A stretch of 64,000 nucleotides of DNA from Desulfobaculum bizertense DSM 18034 (lineage in GTDB: Bacteria > Desulfobacterota > Desulfovibrionia > Desulfovibrionales > Desulfovibrionaceae), in contig NZ_FUYA01000002.1 in assembly GCF_900167065.1 (NCBI RefSeq), positions 363,853-427,852 on the forward strand, read 5' to 3'. Both the position numbers and the translations under genes were made by a program. The first letter of the stretch is position 1; every line of letters starts with the position of its first letter. The notes below the pieces were generated by a model that did not search any database, was not told where the DNA came from, and worked only from the letters and a program-made list of their open reading frames with translations. Below, piece by piece: positions 62,109-64,000 of this stretch.

Positions 62109-63184
62109 CCGGGGCGCTGGTCAGAATCGAGGACAACACAGGCTTCGGCTGGCAGTATGAGTCGGAGCTTTTCTCCAATTTTAGGAGCTGATGGATACGT
62201 TGGCAGAAGGAATCGGAACATGATTCCCTCTGCCATTTTTATTTCTGTCTGATACACATGCCCAAGAAAAGTGCAGCTTTCTACCTGTCCTGTGAGCTGG
62301 ATCTGTTCCGCAGTAGCCTCTTGCATGGGGGTTGCGATTTGTGCTCCTTCTGGGCGAAACAGCAGGCTTGGTGTCATGCCTGGAGCACGTTTGTTTGTTC
62401 CCGGAGGTACAGGAAAAGTTCCCAGAGGCGTTAGCAGAGTGCCGTCTTGAAGCACACTGGCTGGGACAATGTTTTTGAAACCAAGAAATTCAGCGACCTG
62501 AATGCTTGTCGGATGGCTATAGAGGCGCTGTGGGCTGTCGTTCTGGAGAAGACGGCCGTCATGAAAAACCGCCACCTTATCTGCAATGGCAAAAGCCTCC
62601 GCCTGATCGTGAGTAACAAAAATTGCCGTTACCCCGACTTTTTTGAGTATCTGGCGCAGCTCACGGGCGAGTCGCTCCCGAAGAGAGCGGTCGAGAGCTG
62701 CCAGTGGCTCATCCAGCATAAGAAGTCGTGGTTCTGGGGCAAGGCTTCTGGCGAGGGCAACCCGCTGACGTTCACCGCCAGACAATTCCTGAATTTTGCG
62801 CGACGCAAAGTCCTCAAGTCCCACAAGCCGAAGCATGTCGGCGACCCGCTCGTTTTCGACCTCCGCGCCTGTTTTGTGCATGCGCAGTCCAAAGGCCACG
62901 TTGTCCCAGACATTCATATGCGGAAACAGGGCGTAATCCTGAAACATAAGTCCAAAGCCGCGTGTATGTGGAGGCTCTTCATCAATATGAACGCCCTGAA
63001 CACTGACTGAACCAGAGTATTCTTTTTCCAGTCCGGCAATGATGCGAAGCAATGTGGTTTTGCCACAGCCTGATGGTCCAAGAAAACAGAGAATCTGCCC
63101 TGCCTCTAAGCTGAGGTTGATGTCTCGAAGGGCGTAATGTGCGTCAAATCGTTTTCGGATATCGTGCAGAGTGAGTAATGGCAT
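62105..63184 (-). CDS. ABC importer ATP-binding protein with TOBE-like regulatory domain
   Basis: The 359-residue protein is the ATPase of an iron/thiamine/molybdate/polyamine-type importer. It has Walker A LGPSGCGKTTLLRIIAGLEK near residue 35, signature ELSGGERQRVALARSLA near 137, and Walker B LLMLDEPLAALD. A C-terminal regulatory region of about 120 residues (SLLFRPEGAQIA and beyond) has the TOBE-type arrangement. It overlaps the permease stop by one base (TAATG) and is therefore co-translated. The neighbouring ModE-type regulator would fit an oxyanion substrate, but the permease looks more like the two-domain iron or thiamine type. Confidence 0.9.
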   Translation of the reverse strand: MPLLTLHDIRKRFDAHYALRDINLSLEAGQILCFLGPSGCGKTTLLRIIAGLEKEYSGSVSVQGVHIDEEPPHTRGFGLMFQDYALFPHMNVWDNVAFGLRMHKTGAEVENERVADMLRLVGLEDFASRKIQELSGGERQRVALARSLAPEPRLLMLDEPLAALDRSLRERLARELRQILKKVGVTAIFVTHDQAEAFAIADKVAVFHDGRLLQNDSPQRLYSHPTSIQVAEFLGFKNIVPASVLQDGTLLTPLGTFPVPPGTNKRAPGMTPSLLFRPEGAQIATPMQEATAEQIQLTGQVESCTFLGHVYQTEIKMAEGIMFRFLLPTYPSAPKIGEKLRLILPAEACVVLDSDQRPG

Positions 63185-64000
63185 TAGAATTCTCCCCAGT
63201 CGCGAGGGGTTGCTTTTTCTAGGGCAAGGAAGCTCAGGGCGGTAACCAGCATCAGCAGGCTACTCATAGCCATTGCCTGACCGTAATTCAGTGCGCCGGG
63301 CTGTCCCAAAAATCTGTAGACCGCAAGCGGAAGTGTTGGCGTCTGTGGACGGGCCACAAAGACTGTTGCACCAAATTCTCCGAGGCTGATTGTAAATGCA
63401 AAGACAGCTGCTGCCACAAGTGCAGAGCTGAGGACTGGAACCTCAATGTGTCGCCAGACCTGAAAGGGTGAGGCTCCTAGCATGGTTGCTGCCTCTTTGG
63501 TGTTTTGTGGGATGGAGCGCAGGGCTGGCAAAAGCGTTCTGACGACAAAGGGAAAGGCAACGAGAGAATGCGCCAGCGGAACCAAAAGGATTGAGGATCG
63601 GAGGTCGAGCGGTGGGGTGTCCAGCGCAATAATAAACCCAAAGCCAAGCGTCACCGCAGATGTGGACAGGGGGAGCATGAACAGTGGATCAAGGAACCCA
63701 GTGAGTTTCCCCGCGTTTCGTTGGCTAAGGGCTTTTGCTGCACAAAAGCCAAGGCAAAGCGCAAGAAGCATAGTCGCAGCACCAAAGAGGAGTGAATTTT
63801 CTATGGCGGCGCGGGGCGGTACAAAAAATATGGAGTGATCGCTGTCCGTAAACAGGTGAGTGTAATAGCGTAGTGAAAGACCATGTGCTGTGTGCAGGGA
63901 CTGGAGCACAAGCGCAGTGAGTGGAAGGCCAGAGAAGCAGCTCAGCACAAAACTTGCCGTCGCGACAGCAAGGCGTTCCATGCCTCTTTTGCATGGGCGT
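63184..64000 (-). CDS. ABC importer permease (FbpB/ThiP type), 5' part outside window
   Basis: The visible 265 or more residues correspond to one six-helix permease domain. It has the segment IFFVPPRAAIENSLLFGAAT, then EAATMLGASPFQVWRHIEVP, the ATPase-contact loop, and SLGEFGATVFVARP. The frame stays open to the window edge upstream of the ATG at 63981. Two-fold permeases of this type are about 530 residues, so the N-terminal half probably lies beyond 64000. It works with the ATPase gene that follows. Confidence 0.88.
   Translation of the reverse strand, partial: RPCKRGMERLAVATASFVLSCFSGLPLTALVLQSLHTAHGLSLRYYTHLFTDSDHSIFFVPPRAAIENSLLFGAATMLLALCLGFCAAKALSQRNAGKLTGFLDPLFMLPLSTSAVTLGFGFIIALDTPPLDLRSSILLVPLAHSLVAFPFVVRTLLPALRSIPQNTKEAATMLGASPFQVWRHIEVPVLSSALVAAAVFAFTISLGEFGATVFVARPQTPTLPLAVYRFLGQPGALNYGQAMAMSSLLMLVTALSFLALEKATPRDWGEF

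Overview
The window holds a Gram-negative chromosome segment (a TonB-dependent receptor and periplasmic-binding-protein transporters show an outer membrane). The gene families and moderate GC suggest a Desulfovibrio-type bacterium, but this is only an impression. Its main feature is a mobile genomic island of about 48.8 kb, from 7901 to 56737. A perfect 98-bp direct repeat bounds it (7901-7998 and 56640-56737), covering the 3' part of tRNA-Thr(CGT) and its terminator. The tyrosine recombinase gene lies just inside the left end.

Left of the island (1-7665, minus strand) is a complete type I-C CRISPR-Cas operon: cas3, cas5c, cas8c, cas7, cas4, cas1, cas2, then a leader and the first repeat of an array that runs off the left edge. 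Right of the island (56692-64000) come tRNA-Thr, a NitT/TauT-type ABC transporter with a TonB receptor, a ModE-type regulator, and a second ABC importer cut by the right edge.

The island is dense in known or candidate defence and conflict genes. In order: integrase; XRE regulator, probably frameshifted; an 1839-residue DUF4011-type helicase with a C-terminal nuclease-like domain; a glycosylase-like protein; a small membrane protein; a type III-A CRISPR locus (cas6, leader, 12-repeat array, csm1-csm5) without cas1/cas2; two genes of unknown function; an AT-rich operon of dynamin-like GTPase, membrane protein, HerA/VirB4-like ATPase, LHH-family nuclease and SUKH-type immunity protein; a four-gene helicase/methylase cluster of partly DISARM-like and Druantia-like composition; a WYL regulator; a large membrane-associated protein; an inovirus-Gp2-like protein; and a truncated AAA+ ATPase at the right junction.

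The most notable observations are these. (1) The I-C array outside the island and the III-A array inside it share two leader blocks at the same distance from the first repeat and exactly the same distance apart, suggesting that the island array is served by the chromosomal Cas1-Cas2-Cas4. (2) The III-A complex appears to have lost both the Cas10 HD nuclease and the Csm3 catalytic aspartate but keeps the cyclase GGDD motif. (3) Two III-A spacers are near-identical and differ only by two changes that are synonymous in one reading frame. (4) The III-A repeats vary only in the hairpin loop, in a scattered pattern. (5) The dynamin/HerA/LHH/SUKH operon and the helicase/methylase cluster are candidate systems that I cannot match fully to a described one.
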